From Methanobacteriota archaeon (GTDB lineage Archaea > Halobacteriota > Methanosarcinia > Methanotrichales > Methanotrichaceae): DNA of 64,000 nucleotides. The stretch's first letter is position 1; each line of letters starts with the position of its first letter. Position numbers and translations under genes: made by a program. Below, piece after piece: positions 1 to 9,000 of the stretch. The notes under the pieces were generated by a model. It was not told the DNA's origin. It worked only from the letters and a program-made list of their open reading frames with translations, and made no database searches. Where the stretch lies: contig JAKPCO010000089.1 of the NCBI GenBank assembly GCA_029553285.1, forward strand, positions 62,001-126,000. Direction: 5' to 3'.

Positions 1-2
1 AT

Positions 3-350
3 GATGCGGCTGTGACCTACTTCAGCGTGCTCTCAGACCTTCACCGTCGACTCTCAGAGATCCTTGACATGGCCGATCATCCGTTTGTGCTCTCCACAAT
101 GGATGGCGCAGAGCTCGGCACCGCCTGGAGCAGTCAGGGAATGGTGGATCTGCTCAGCAGAGCGGATACGGATACTCTGGAGCATCACGCATCCCTGGGG
201 AGCTTCGTCACCTGGGCATCCCAGAGCCTGGGAGACGAGCGTCTCGCGAGAGAGCTCAGAAAAGCATCCAGGCTGAAGGGTGAGGATCTCAAGGGCGCTC
301 TGCTGGATGCATTCAGCAGGAGAATAAAGAGATCGGCCAAAAAGAGGTGA
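3..350 (+). CDS. Small helical protein of unknown function, 5' end outside the window
   Basis: The frame is open to the left edge, so the visible 112 residues from a GTG at 12 may be only the C-terminal part of a longer protein. The sequence is mostly polar and helical, with a Phe/Trp-containing middle (HHASLGSFVTWASQSLGD) and a basic C-terminus (RRIKRSAKKR). It recalls the small helical DUF57xx families found beside carbohydrate genes in methanogens, but this is from memory and weak. It ends 35 bases before the glycogen-debranching enzyme start and is on the same strand, so the two are probably co-transcribed. No function is assigned. Confidence 0.6.
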   Translation, partial: DAAVTYFSVLSDLHRRLSEILDMADHPFVLSTMDGAELGTAWSSQGMVDLLSRADTDTLEHHASLGSFVTWASQSLGDERLARELRKASRLKGEDLKGALLDAFSRRIKRSAKKR

Positions 351-384
351 TTCCAGAGGACTGAGATCATCAGAGGGCGGAAAC

Positions 385-2229
385 ATGATCCCCTACAGCG
401 ATGGAATTTCCAGGGAATGGATCGTGACAAATGGAATAGGCGGATATGCATCATCCACATCCATCGGGGCGAACACCAGGGCTTATCATGGCCTTCTGAT
501 CGCATCTCTGAGCCCACCGGTGGACAGATGGCTCCTCCTCTCCTCTCTTGATGAGACCGTTAACGGTATCGAGCTGGCGAACCATCAGTATCCGGGTGTG
601 GTGCACCCACAGGGGTTCCGGTATCTCGTATCATTCACAGCAGAGCCATTGCCCACGTATCTGTACAGGGTGAACGATGTGGAGCTCACAAAGCAGATCT
701 TCATGATCCACGGGGAGAACACGACTGTTATCAAGTACCACATCTCCGGCGATTCCAGTATCAGGATCATGCCCCTTGTCACATCGAGGAGCTTCCACGC
801 AGTATCGGGCAGGCCGGAGATACGCCAGGAAGCGGTGGAGAGGGGCGTTCTTCTGAGATCAAGATGCGATCTCCGCATCGTCTCTGACCGCGCGAGATAT
901 GTGAGAGATGAGATGTGGTACCACAACTTCGAGTACGAGGCGGAGAGGGCGCGCGGGCTGGGCTGGAGGGAGGACCTCCTCCGCCCCGGCTGGTTTGAGG
1001 CTGATGTGAATGGCGAGCTTGATCTGAGCATCGCCGCATCCATGGTGATGGTTGATGCAAACGAATCCGCGATTGAAAATGAGATGGAGCGGCGCCGCAA
1101 GGTCCTCTCCACGCTTCCTGAGGAGATCAGGTCGCTTGCCATCGCTGCGGACAGTTTTCTGGTCCGCCGCGGCAGCGGCATGAGCATAATCGCTGGATAC
1201 CACTGGTTCGACGACTGGGGCAGGGATGCCATGATCGCTCTCCCCGGTCTCCTCCTCTGCACCGGCAGGTTTGATGACGCCAGAGCGGTGCTCAGGACAT
1301 TCTCAGAGCACGTGCGTCATGGTCTTGTTCCGAACGATCTCGGAGCCGGCTCCTACAACACCGTGGACGCATCGCTTCTCTTCATAAGAGCCGTGTGTGA
1401 GTACTTCAGGCACACATCAGATCTCACATTTATCAGGGAGCTCTGGCCGAGGCTGATGAGCATCATCGAATGCTACACCACCAGAACACCTGTGGGATAC
1501 ATGGACTCCGACCTTCTCATATCATCCTCGGAGGGCGCGACATGGATGGACGCGAGGGTTGATGGCCGGTGCGTTACTCCCCGAGCTGGAAAGTGCGTTG
1601 AGGTGAACGCGCTCTGGTACGAGGCCCTGAGATCGCTGGAGGAGCTCAGCGAGGCGACGAGCATGGAGTGGAGGTGGCACGGCCTGGCGGATCGCGTCAG
1701 GCGCTCCTTCAGGCGGTTCTGGAACCCTGCAGGGTATCTTTACGATACAATAGATCCATACGATGGGTCGGTGAGACCGAACCAGGTGATAGCTGTCGCG
1801 TTCTCCCAGGGGCTTTTATCGCTGGACCGGACGCGTGCGGTTGTGAGAAATGCGACGGAGGAGCTTCTCACGCCCTATGGCCTCAGAACTTTATCTCCCG
1901 GAGATCCCGCCTACATCGGGCGATACGAGGGATCCCCCAGGGAGAGGGATCGTGCATACCACCAGGGCACCGTCTGGCCGTGGCTGATCGGGCCGTACAT
2001 CACCGCCTACCTCAAAGCGTGCAGGTGCAGCAAGAGGAGCAGGATGCATGCGCTCTCTCTCCTCAGGCCTCTCCTCGAGGAGCGCCGCTATGGCATTGGA
2101 ACCATCGCGGAGGTCTACGATGGCGATCCGCCGCACAGGCCGAACGGATGCATATCACAGGCATGGTCTGTGGCCGAGGTGATACGCGCCTTCCTCGAGG
2201 CTAGGACCGGAATCGAGGGGAGATGTTGA
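385..2229 (+). CDS. Amylo-alpha-1,6-glucosidase (archaeal glycogen debranching enzyme)
   Basis: Predicted cytoplasmic enzyme that hydrolyses alpha-1,6 branch points of glycogen. Its 614 residues match the usual 600-700 of the bacterial/archaeal debranching family. The N-terminal domain opens with the family signature EWIVTNGIGGYASS and NTRAYHGLL (residues about 10-40). The C-terminal (alpha/alpha)6 barrel carries GYHWFDDWGRDAMIALPG (about 270-288), LGAGSYNTVDASLLF, GATWMDAR and, near the end, YHQGTVWPWLIGPY, which are the expected catalytic-barrel motifs. The ATG at 385 gives the canonical N-terminus. It follows the small helical gene and points to storage-glycogen turnover, which is known in methanogens. 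No starch or glycogen synthase is visible in the window. Confidence 0.93.
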   Translation: MIPYSDGISREWIVTNGIGGYASSTSIGANTRAYHGLLIASLSPPVDRWLLLSSLDETVNGIELANHQYPGVVHPQGFRYLVSFTAEPLPTYLYRVNDVELTKQIFMIHGENTTVIKYHISGDSSIRIMPLVTSRSFHAVSGRPEIRQEAVERGVLLRSRCDLRIVSDRARYVRDEMWYHNFEYEAERARGLGWREDLLRPGWFEADVNGELDLSIAASMVMVDANESAIENEMERRRKVLSTLPEEIRSLAIAADSFLVRRGSGMSIIAGYHWFDDWGRDAMIALPGLLLCTGRFDDARAVLRTFSEHVRHGLVPNDLGAGSYNTVDASLLFIRAVCEYFRHTSDLTFIRELWPRLMSIIECYTTRTPVGYMDSDLLISSSEGATWMDARVDGRCVTPRAGKCVEVNALWYEALRSLEELSEATSMEWRWHGLADRVRRSFRRFWNPAGYLYDTIDPYDGSVRPNQVIAVAFSQGLLSLDRTRAVVRNATEELLTPYGLRTLSPGDPAYIGRYEGSPRERDRAYHQGTVWPWLIGPYITAYLKACRCSKRSRMHALSLLRPLLEERRYGIGTIAEVYDGDPPHRPNGCISQAWSVAEVIRAFLEARTGIEGRC

Positions 2230-2325
2230 ATTTGGAGACGAACAGCATGTGGAACCAATCCGTTCAGCCGTGGGAAGAGAGATATGCAATGGACCGGAGA
2301 GCAGTGCATCACATGAGGTTTTGGG

Positions 2326-3030
2326 ATGAGTCTCAGATACACCATTCTTGGGGATGATCTCCAGGTCCTGGAGGTTCAGCTGGCTCCGGGTGAGAGCATC
2401 CGATCCGAGGCGGGCGCGATGCTCTTCATGGATGAGGGGATGGATATGAGCGCGTCCACCGGAGGCATCATAAAGGGGTTGAAGAGAGCGGTGGCCGGGG
2501 AGGGTCTGTTCATAACGAGCTTCACCAACCGATCTGATGATATGAAAAGGATGGCGTTCTCCGCGCCATTTCCGGGAAAGATACTGTCACTCAATCTTGA
2601 TGATTTTGGAGGACAGCTTCTCTGCCAGAGGGGGGCATTCCTCTGCGGGGAGAGCGGTGTGGAGATCGAGGTGGCATTTACAAAGCGTCTTGGTGCGGGC
2701 TTCTTCGGTGGCGAGGGTTTCGTCCTTCAGAGACTGAGGGGCAGGGGTATGGTGTTCATCCATGCCGGAGGTGCTCTGATCACCAGAGATCTCCGGGAGG
2801 GGGAGGTGATAAATGTTGATACAGGATGTCTCGTTGCATTCTCGAGGGACGTGGATTACGATATACGTTTCGTGGGCGGGGTAAGAAACGCGCTCTTCGG
2901 CGGCGAGGGTATTTTCCTGGCAAGGCTCACAGGGCCTGGGCGGGTTTACCTGCAGAGCCTCCCGCTGTCCAGGCTTGCGGATCGAATACTCCAGGGGAAG
3001 GTGGTCAGCTCGAAGAGCAACACCGACTGA
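2326..3030 (+). CDS. AIM24 / TIGR00266 family protein
   Basis: A 234-residue all-beta protein of the AIM24 family (TIGR00266), which has a fold like the trp RNA-binding attenuation protein. Typical features are an early LAPGESIRSEAGAMLFMDEG segment, a Gly-rich central part (FFGGEGFVLQRLRGRGMVFIHAGG) and a second copy of the same motif near the end (FGGEGIFLARLTGPGRVYLQSLP). The biochemical role is unknown in prokaryotes; mitochondrial Aim24 helps organise inner membranes. The ATG at 2326 follows GAGGT about 10 bases upstream. It stands between the debranching enzyme and mch without obvious functional linkage. Confidence 0.88.
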   Translation: MSLRYTILGDDLQVLEVQLAPGESIRSEAGAMLFMDEGMDMSASTGGIIKGLKRAVAGEGLFITSFTNRSDDMKRMAFSAPFPGKILSLNLDDFGGQLLCQRGAFLCGESGVEIEVAFTKRLGAGFFGGEGFVLQRLRGRGMVFIHAGGALITRDLREGEVINVDTGCLVAFSRDVDYDIRFVGGVRNALFGGEGIFLARLTGPGRVYLQSLPLSRLADRILQGKVVSSKSNTD

Positions 3031-3123
3031 ACTCACGTATTAACGGGATGCTGCTCGTCAAAGAGGGCTTTTGCACGCTACATCTCCTGCATTCCGTGAG
3101 ACACCTGATCTAATGACGATTTG

Positions 3124-3132
3124 TTTATATCC
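3124..3132 (+). promoter_or_regulatory. TATA box of mch
   Basis: TTTATATCC, a good match to the archaeal TATA box, lies 40-48 bases before the mch start. Transcription would begin near 3153, just before the ribosome binding site at 3158-3164. Confidence 0.6.
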
Positions 3133-3171
3133 AATCTCGCACTCCTCGGTCGGAAAAGGTGATCATGTTTG

Positions 3172-4131
3172 ATGAGCATAAACGAGATGGGCTTTGAGGT
3201 CTTCGAGGAGATGCTGGATCTGGCCGATGATCTCAGAGTCGATGTTATAGAGCTGGAGAACGGCGCGGTTGTTATAGATGCTGGCGTGAAGGCGCCCGGC
3301 GGCCTGTGGGCAGGCATATTCATCAGCAGGGTATGCATGGCGGACCTGGCTGATATTCAGATCGTGCCCTATGATCTGAGAGGGATATCAGTTCCTGGGA
3401 TACAGGTCACCACAGACCATCCTGCGGTATCCTGCATGGGGTCGCAGTGCGCGATGTGGCAGATCAAGGTCGATAAGTACTTCGCTATGGGCAGTGGACC
3501 TGCAAGGGCTCTTGCCCGGAAGACGAAGGAGCTCTACGAGAGGATAGGGTTCGATGAGTACTCGGACGTTGGGGCAATTGTGCTGGAGTCCAGCAGGATT
3601 CCGGATGCCGCTGTCGCTGCCCGGATAGCTGAGATGTGCGGAATAGAGCCCTCCGACCTGAGAATCGCTGTGGCCCCGACCGACTCTGTGGCAGGCATGG
3701 TCCAGGTCTCGGCCAGGATTGTAGAGACTGGCATGCACAAGCTCTTCTCCATGGGTTTCGATATAACAAAGATCAAAAGCGGCTGGGGCGTGGCTCCGAT
3801 CGCGCCGGTGGCCGGCGACGCGACAAGGTGCATGGGTGCGTCTAACGATGCAATAATCTACGGTGGTGACACTTACTACACCCTTGAGTACGAGAACCTG
3901 GATGAGCTCAAAGATTACGTAAGAAAGATGCCATCCTCCGCTTCCAGGGATTATGGCGTGCCGTTTTACAATGCATTCAAGGCCGCCGGTTTCGACTTCT
4001 TCAAGGTCGACCACAACATCTTTGCTCCTGCGAGGGTGGTGATGAACGAGCTGAGATCGAGAACAACCATCACGAGCGGAAGGCTGAACCATGATGTTCT
4101 CATGGAATCATTTGGGATCCAGGTGCTCTGA
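3172..4131 (+). CDS. mch: Methenyltetrahydromethanopterin cyclohydrolase
   Basis: Catalyses reversible conversion of 5-formyl-H4MPT to 5,10-methenyl-H4MPT in the C1 branch of methanogenesis. In aceticlastic methanogens this branch runs in the oxidative or biosynthetic direction. The 319 residues show the family features: MSINEMGFEVFEEMLDLAD at the N-terminus, SCMGSQCAMWQI in the middle, SGPARALARK, and APIAPVAGDATRCMGASNDAIIYGG before the C-terminal third. The frame also has a TTG one codon earlier (3169); ATG 3172 is preferred because GGTGATC (3158-3164) sits 7 bases upstream and family members begin at this Met. It is transcribed alone from its own TATA box. Confidence 0.96.
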   Translation: MSINEMGFEVFEEMLDLADDLRVDVIELENGAVVIDAGVKAPGGLWAGIFISRVCMADLADIQIVPYDLRGISVPGIQVTTDHPAVSCMGSQCAMWQIKVDKYFAMGSGPARALARKTKELYERIGFDEYSDVGAIVLESSRIPDAAVAARIAEMCGIEPSDLRIAVAPTDSVAGMVQVSARIVETGMHKLFSMGFDITKIKSGWGVAPIAPVAGDATRCMGASNDAIIYGGDTYYTLEYENLDELKDYVRKMPSSASRDYGVPFYNAFKAAGFDFFKVDHNIFAPARVVMNELRSRTTITSGRLNHDVLMESFGIQVL

Positions 4132-4355
4132 TCCCGCCAATTATCGGGCCCTGTCAGTGCGCTGCACATCTTCACAGAAACCCCGTATGCAATAAAAAGG
4201 CGTGCCAGAAGATGAAAGCGGAGATGTTCTCCCCAAAATGGGTCAAGCGAGGGTTGACGCTGAGTGTCGTGCTTTCCTGGTAAACCCGGATGCACCCTAG
4301 ATCACTTTCGCCATGCATGGGCAGATGATATTTACCCAGGCAGCAGAACCATGAC

Positions 4356-5477
4356 ATGATGGACCGGTCGATCCTGGCTCAGGGAGCGAGCTTCGATCTC
4401 GAGGATGTTGATCAGAGGGTTCAGACGCTCAGCAGAAGCACAAGATACGACAGATGCTGCCACAGAAGGAATGACGACTCGCTGATCTACAGCGCGTCGG
4501 GGCGCGATGGCTGCCGTATACGTCTCTTCCGGACGCTCTTCACCAACGAGTGCTACCACCAGTGCGGATACTGCCCCAATGCAGGGACATCAAATGGATG
4601 CTCCTACACCCCAGAGGAGCTCTCAGATCTCGTGGTCAGGCTCAGAAGAGAGGGGCGCATCGATGGTCTCTTCCTGAGCTCTGGCGCAGGGAGGGATGAG
4701 GATACAACAATGGAAGGAATGCTCGAGACTGTGAGGATTCTCAGGGATAGGCATGGGTTCTCAGGGTACATCCACCTCAAGATTCTCCCGGGGACGTCCA
4801 GAGATCTCATAGAGCAGGCTGTGGAGCTCGCCGAGCGGGTGAGCATAAACATCGAGGCGCCTTCCGGGGATGTGATGCAGGAGCTCAGCCCCACGAAGGA
4901 TTACGAGAGGGACATACTGGAGAGACAGATGTACATACGTGATATCCTGGCGAGACGCTCCAGCGGCTCCCAGACGACACAGCTTGTGATCGGCGCAGCA
5001 GGCGAAACAGACCTCGAGATATTCCACAGGGTTGTAAAGGAGTACAGGGAGATCGGGGTGAGCAGGGTCTACTACAGCGCATTTGTTCCTCTCAAGGGGA
5101 CGATCTTTGAGCATAGAACGCCACAGGCGAGATGGCGCGAGAGCAGGCTCTACCAGCTCGACTGGCTTTACAGGGTCTACGGGATGTCTCCGGAGGAGAT
5201 CAAGAACGCCTTCGATGATGATGGATTTCTTATCGATCAGGATCCAAAGGTCACGCTGGCCAGGGAATCGCTCGACTGGCCGCTCGATGTGAATGAGGCA
5301 GACCTTCAGAGCCTGATCCGCGTGCCTGGCATAGGACCGGAGAGCGCACGCAGGATCATCTCATACCGGAGAAGAAATAGGATAGTGTGTCCATCGGATC
5401 TCATCAGGCTTGGCGTCAGGAGGAAGGCGATACCGTATTTGAAGATAAACGGATGGGTGCAGAAGAGGCTGTTCTGA
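4356..5477 (+). CDS. Radical SAM protein with C-terminal helix-hairpin-helix, putative DNA modification/repair
   Basis: A 373-residue radical SAM enzyme with the cluster motif CYHQCGYC (residues about 67-74; CxxxCxxC), followed by a TIM-barrel region (LFLSSGAG, VSINIEAPSGD). The last 60 residues form helix-hairpin-helix elements (IRVPGIGPESARRIISYRR), a DNA-binding module. This domain order matches the family named putative DNA modification/repair radical SAM protein (TIGR03916), which in bacteria is usually paired with a uracil-DNA-glycosylase-like partner. No such partner is adjacent here. The substrate is unknown. Two tandem ATGs at 4356 and 4359 are equally possible starts; there is no strong ribosome binding site. 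Confidence 0.88.
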   Translation: MMDRSILAQGASFDLEDVDQRVQTLSRSTRYDRCCHRRNDDSLIYSASGRDGCRIRLFRTLFTNECYHQCGYCPNAGTSNGCSYTPEELSDLVVRLRREGRIDGLFLSSGAGRDEDTTMEGMLETVRILRDRHGFSGYIHLKILPGTSRDLIEQAVELAERVSINIEAPSGDVMQELSPTKDYERDILERQMYIRDILARRSSGSQTTQLVIGAAGETDLEIFHRVVKEYREIGVSRVYYSAFVPLKGTIFEHRTPQARWRESRLYQLDWLYRVYGMSPEEIKNAFDDDGFLIDQDPKVTLARESLDWPLDVNEADLQSLIRVPGIGPESARRIISYRRRNRIVCPSDLIRLGVRRKAIPYLKINGWVQKRLF

Positions 5478-5541
5478 GAAGATCAGGTGCGGTTATCCTG
5501 CAGCAGGAGCATTTTATAGCAAGTTCTCCAGACAGGCTCTC

Positions 5542-5916
5542 ATGAAGAGGGTTCTATTCGTATGCGTGCACAACTCCGCGAGATCCCAGATGGCAGAGGC
5601 TCTTCTCAGGGCGCTCAAAGGAGACAGGTATGAGGCGTACAGCGCAGGCACCGAACCCACAGAGGTGGATCCCGATGCTGTGAGAGCGATGGCCGAGATC
5701 GGCATCGATATATCGGGGCAGCGAGCGAAGGGGCTAGAAAGGCTGAAGGATATCAATTTCGATATCATCGTAACACTCTGCGACGCTAAAGATGCGTGTC
5801 CCTTCATTCCAGGAGTCCACATGCACAGAGCCTTCCAGGATCCTTCGGGTGGTGGGATCGATGCTTTCAGGCGCGTGCGTGATGAGATAAAAAGATGGAT
5901 TGAGGAGACTTTCTGA
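5542..5916 (+). CDS. Low-molecular-weight protein tyrosine phosphatase / arsenate reductase family protein
   Basis: A 124-residue protein with the P-loop VCVHNSARSQMAEALLR (residues about 6-22; CX5R), the pattern of the thioredoxin-coupled ArsC group and its phosphatase relatives. A later VTLCDAKDACPF supplies further Cys residues at the positions expected for an ArsC-type relay. Role inferred: arsenate reduction or dephosphorylation of protein tyrosine. No ars operon surrounds it. A TATA-like TTTTATA about 25-30 bases before the ATG suggests a leaderless or very short-leader transcript. It converges on the glutamine synthetase gene downstream. Confidence 0.87.
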   Translation: MKRVLFVCVHNSARSQMAEALLRALKGDRYEAYSAGTEPTEVDPDAVRAMAEIGIDISGQRAKGLERLKDINFDIIVTLCDAKDACPFIPGVHMHRAFQDPSGGGIDAFRRVRDEIKRWIEETF

Positions 5917-5957
5917 GCGGCTGGAGTTGCCCCGCCCCGCGAGGTGCGGACCAGAGC

Positions 5958-7295
5958 TCAGATTATGTTGATGTACCGATCGATCTCCCACTGATGGACG
6001 TATGTGTTGTAGCTCCTCCACTCGAGGTTTCCGAGCCTGAGCAGGTTGTTGACGACATGCTCTCCCAGGGCCTCTCTGATTACTTTGTCCTCCTCAAGGG
6101 CGAGGAGCGCCTCATGCAGGTTTGATGGCAGCGTCCTGACTCCTATCCTGTCCAGCTCAGCCTGCGAAAGCTCATAGAGGTTGACATCCATCGGCTCTCC
6201 TGGATCTATGCCTCTCCGTATTCCATCCAGACCGGCTGCAAGTATCGCCGCAAATGCCAGATATGGATTGCATGACGGATCAGGAGACCTGAACTCTATG
6301 CGTGTCGAGAGGCCCCGCGCCGCAGGGACTCTTATTAGAGATGATCTGTTAGGCCCGGACCAGCTGATGTAAACGGGCGCCTCAAATCCGGAGACGAGAC
6401 GCTTGTAGGAGTTGATCAGAGGGTTTGTGACCGCAGTTACAGCAGGAACATGCTCGAGCAGCCCTCCAACGAAGTACCGTCCAAGGTCGCTGAGGTTGTA
6501 CGGCCTCTCGGGATCGAAGAATGCGTTCTCTCCCTTCCTGAAGAGAGAGATGTTGACGTGCATTCCGGATCCCGCCTGGCCGTATATCGGCTTGGGCATG
6601 AACGTCGCGCGCAGGTTGTTCTTCAGCGCGATCGTCTTTGTGACGTACTTGAAGGTGACGACTTTGTCTGCGTTGCGGAGGGCGTCATCATAAACGAAGT
6701 CTATCTCATGCTGGCCCCTTGCAACCTCGTGATGCGCTGCCTCTACGGTGAACCCCATCTCTATGAGCACGCGCACGATCTCCCTCTTGACATCCTCTGC
6801 AAGATCCACAGGGCCAAGATCGAAATAGCCGCCGAAGTCATGTGGTTTTGTGCCGGATCCGTTCTCCCTCTCGAATAGGAAGAACTCCAGCTCCGGGCCT
6901 ACGTTCATCGTGTAGCCCATCTTCGCAGCGACCTCGAGGTTTCTCCTGAGAACATACCTGGGATCACCTTCGAAGGGAACACCTTTTGATGTGTAAACAT
7001 CACATATGAGCCTGGCCTCGTTCGCCCCGCCCATGGATCTCCAGGGCAGTATGCAGAAGGTGTCCAGATCCGGCTTCAGTACCATATCTGATTCCTGGAT
7101 CCTCGCGAAGCCCTCAATCGAGGATCCATCAAATGATATTCCGGTCTTGAACGCCTTCCCTAGCTGCGTGACCGGAATCGCAACATTCTTGACTATACCC
7201 TGGATATCGGTGAACTGCAGCCTTATGAACTCGACATTCCTGTCGCGTATTATCTCCAACAGCCTCTCCTGGGTCTGCAAATACAACACCACCAT
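5958..7295 (-). CDS. glnA: Glutamine synthetase, type I
   Basis: ATP-dependent synthesis of glutamine from glutamate and ammonia. The 445 residues are normal for the alpha subgroup of GSI. Visible motifs are the N-terminal FIRLQFTDIQGIVKN, the metal-site motif FDGSSIEGF, PELEFFLFE, the nucleotide loop MPKPIYGQAGSGMH, and NRSSLIRVPAARG with IEFRSPDPSCNPYLAF. The C-terminal NLYEL corresponds to the region that carries the adenylylation Tyr in other subgroups, but regulation here cannot be told from sequence. ATG 7295 gives MVVLYLQTQERLL; an in-frame TTG at 7280 preceded by GGTGGTG would give MQTQERLLEII and is a credible alternative. Divergent from purD across 117 bases. Confidence 0.96.
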   Translation of the reverse strand: MVVLYLQTQERLLEIIRDRNVEFIRLQFTDIQGIVKNVAIPVTQLGKAFKTGISFDGSSIEGFARIQESDMVLKPDLDTFCILPWRSMGGANEARLICDVYTSKGVPFEGDPRYVLRRNLEVAAKMGYTMNVGPELEFFLFERENGSGTKPHDFGGYFDLGPVDLAEDVKREIVRVLIEMGFTVEAAHHEVARGQHEIDFVYDDALRNADKVVTFKYVTKTIALKNNLRATFMPKPIYGQAGSGMHVNISLFRKGENAFFDPERPYNLSDLGRYFVGGLLEHVPAVTAVTNPLINSYKRLVSGFEAPVYISWSGPNRSSLIRVPAARGLSTRIEFRSPDPSCNPYLAFAAILAAGLDGIRRGIDPGEPMDVNLYELSQAELDRIGVRTLPSNLHEALLALEEDKVIREALGEHVVNNLLRLGNLEWRSYNTYVHQWEIDRYINII

Positions 7296-7373
7296 CGTGG
7301 CGCAATTTCTGAGCGTGAGATGCTAACGATGGCGCTCAGAGTCGCCTGATCTGTGGCATGATTGGGGGATGGC

Positions 7374-7384
7374 TTATAAATATT
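7374..7384 (+). promoter_or_regulatory. TATA box of purD
   Basis: TTATAAATATT lies 35-45 bases before the purD ATG in the glnA/purD divergent spacer. The predicted transcript start falls within about 15 bases of the start codon, so the mRNA would have little or no leader. Confidence 0.55.
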
Positions 7385-7418
7385 ATCTGCACGCCTTTCC
7401 CGATCGAGTTGGGTGCAG

Positions 7419-8825
7419 ATGGCTGGCGCAAGGATTCTTGTTGTCGATGCGGGGGGGAGGGGCAACGCGATAGCTCATGCCTTCGCAAGGAGCCCCTCTG
7501 TCGAGAGGGTCTTCGTGGCTCCGGGAAACGCGGGAAGCAGTCTGCTGGAGAAATGCTCCCAGGCAGATGGCTCTCAGATCAAAGGCATCGATGAAATGTT
7601 ATCATTTGCAGAGAGGAACAGGATCGATCTAACGTTCGTGGGCCCGGAGGGGTACCTGTCAGCGGGCATAGTGGATGCATTTGAGGAGCGCGGGCTGGAT
7701 ATCGTGGGCCCGGAGAGGCGTGCTGCGGTGCTGGAGGGGTCCAAATGCTGGACGAAGGATCTCCTGAGCGAGATAGGGGTGCCGGTGCCGCCCTACAGGA
7801 ACTTCGATGATCCCGATGAGGCGAGGGAGTTCGTCAATCAGTTCTACGATGCCCACCCCACAGAGAATCTTGTAATAAAAGCGGACGGCCTCGCAGCAGG
7901 CAAGGGATCTGTGGTATGCTCCTCCAGGGAGGAGGCTCTCTCCACCGTGGAGAGGATCATGGTCGATCCCAGGATCTTCGGGGATGCGGGCAGCAGGATT
8001 GAGCTCGAGAGGAGGCTTGAGGGAAGGGAGCTGATGTTCTTTGCCATTGCGGATGGCAAAAACATACTTCCGCTTGAGTCGGCGATGGACTACAAGCAGG
8101 CCTTCGCGCCTGATGAGATCACAGCGATAAGGCTCTTCAACAGGCTCTCAGGGAACCCGAACCTAGATAACAACCCGAACACGGGAGGAATGGGCGGCTT
8201 CTCCCCCCACCCATGGCTTGATGATGATCTCAGAGAAATCATCATGTCCAGGATAGCAAGGCCGACGATGCGCAGGGTCTACGATATGGGTTTGAGGTAC
8301 AGGGGCTTCATCTACTTCGGCCTGATGATCGTGGAGCGCGATGGGGAGCGGGAGCCCTATGTCCTGGAGATCAACGTCCGCCTGGGGGATCCTGAGGCAG
8401 AGGTGATCCTACCCAGGCTCAGAACAGACATGTACGAGCTCTCACGTGCAGTTCTCGACCGGAGGCTCGACGAGATCGAGCTCAGATGGAGCCCTGAGTA
8501 TCACCTTGGCGTGTGCGCTGTCAGCGGCCGCGTTGTCAAACCTCTCTCCAGCGGATCTGAGGAGCGGCCGGGTTATCCGGGAGCTCACTACACAAACATC
8601 CCGATAAGAGGCCTCGAGAATGTTGATCAGGATGTTCTGGTCTACCACAACGGCACTGCGTTTGGAGATTCCGGAAAGATCTACACCACCGGTGGAAGGG
8701 TACTGACGCTGGTCGCAAAGGGAGCATCGCTTGCAGAGGCGAGATCGAAGGCATACGACAACATAAAGAGGATAAGGTTCAATGGGATGCGGTACCGAAA
8801 GGATATAGGTCTCGACTACGTATGA
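7419..8825 (+). CDS. purD: Phosphoribosylamine-glycine ligase
   Basis: ATP-grasp enzyme joining glycine to phosphoribosylamine in purine synthesis. The N-terminal nucleotide-fold begins ARILVVDAGGRGNAIAHAF; the ATP-grasp part contains KADGLAAGKGSVV (about 151-163), the metal loop NPNTGGMGGFSP, and FGLMIVERDG...LEINVRLGDPE. At 468 residues it is some 35-40 longer than bacterial PurD, as is usual for the Methanosarcinales form. ATG 7419 is chosen; a GTG two codons earlier (7413) is in frame and GGGTG lies immediately upstream, so either is possible. Single gene, divergent from glnA. Confidence 0.94.
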   Translation: MAGARILVVDAGGRGNAIAHAFARSPSVERVFVAPGNAGSSLLEKCSQADGSQIKGIDEMLSFAERNRIDLTFVGPEGYLSAGIVDAFEERGLDIVGPERRAAVLEGSKCWTKDLLSEIGVPVPPYRNFDDPDEAREFVNQFYDAHPTENLVIKADGLAAGKGSVVCSSREEALSTVERIMVDPRIFGDAGSRIELERRLEGRELMFFAIADGKNILPLESAMDYKQAFAPDEITAIRLFNRLSGNPNLDNNPNTGGMGGFSPHPWLDDDLREIIMSRIARPTMRRVYDMGLRYRGFIYFGLMIVERDGEREPYVLEINVRLGDPEAEVILPRLRTDMYELSRAVLDRRLDEIELRWSPEYHLGVCAVSGRVVKPLSSGSEERPGYPGAHYTNIPIRGLENVDQDVLVYHNGTAFGDSGKIYTTGGRVLTLVAKGASLAEARSKAYDNIKRIRFNGMRYRKDIGLDYV

Positions 8826-9000
8826 ACCGCAGCTGTGGGCTCTGTGATCAGTCGAAACTCATAAAGACATGGAAATCCTGAGGGCACAGGGTTGTGGAGA
8901 ACTCATTACGCGAGGTCAGCCATGTGGATGAAAATCGCATTCAATGCCATTTTCGTGCCAGATCTCGGAGAGCATTCTTTCAAAGAGAGCGGAGTCTGCC

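Noticed and set aside
585-1262. Long minus-strand ORF opposite the glycogen debranching gene
   Set aside because: It is the antisense shadow of a well-supported GC-rich gene; no motifs or ribosome binding site.
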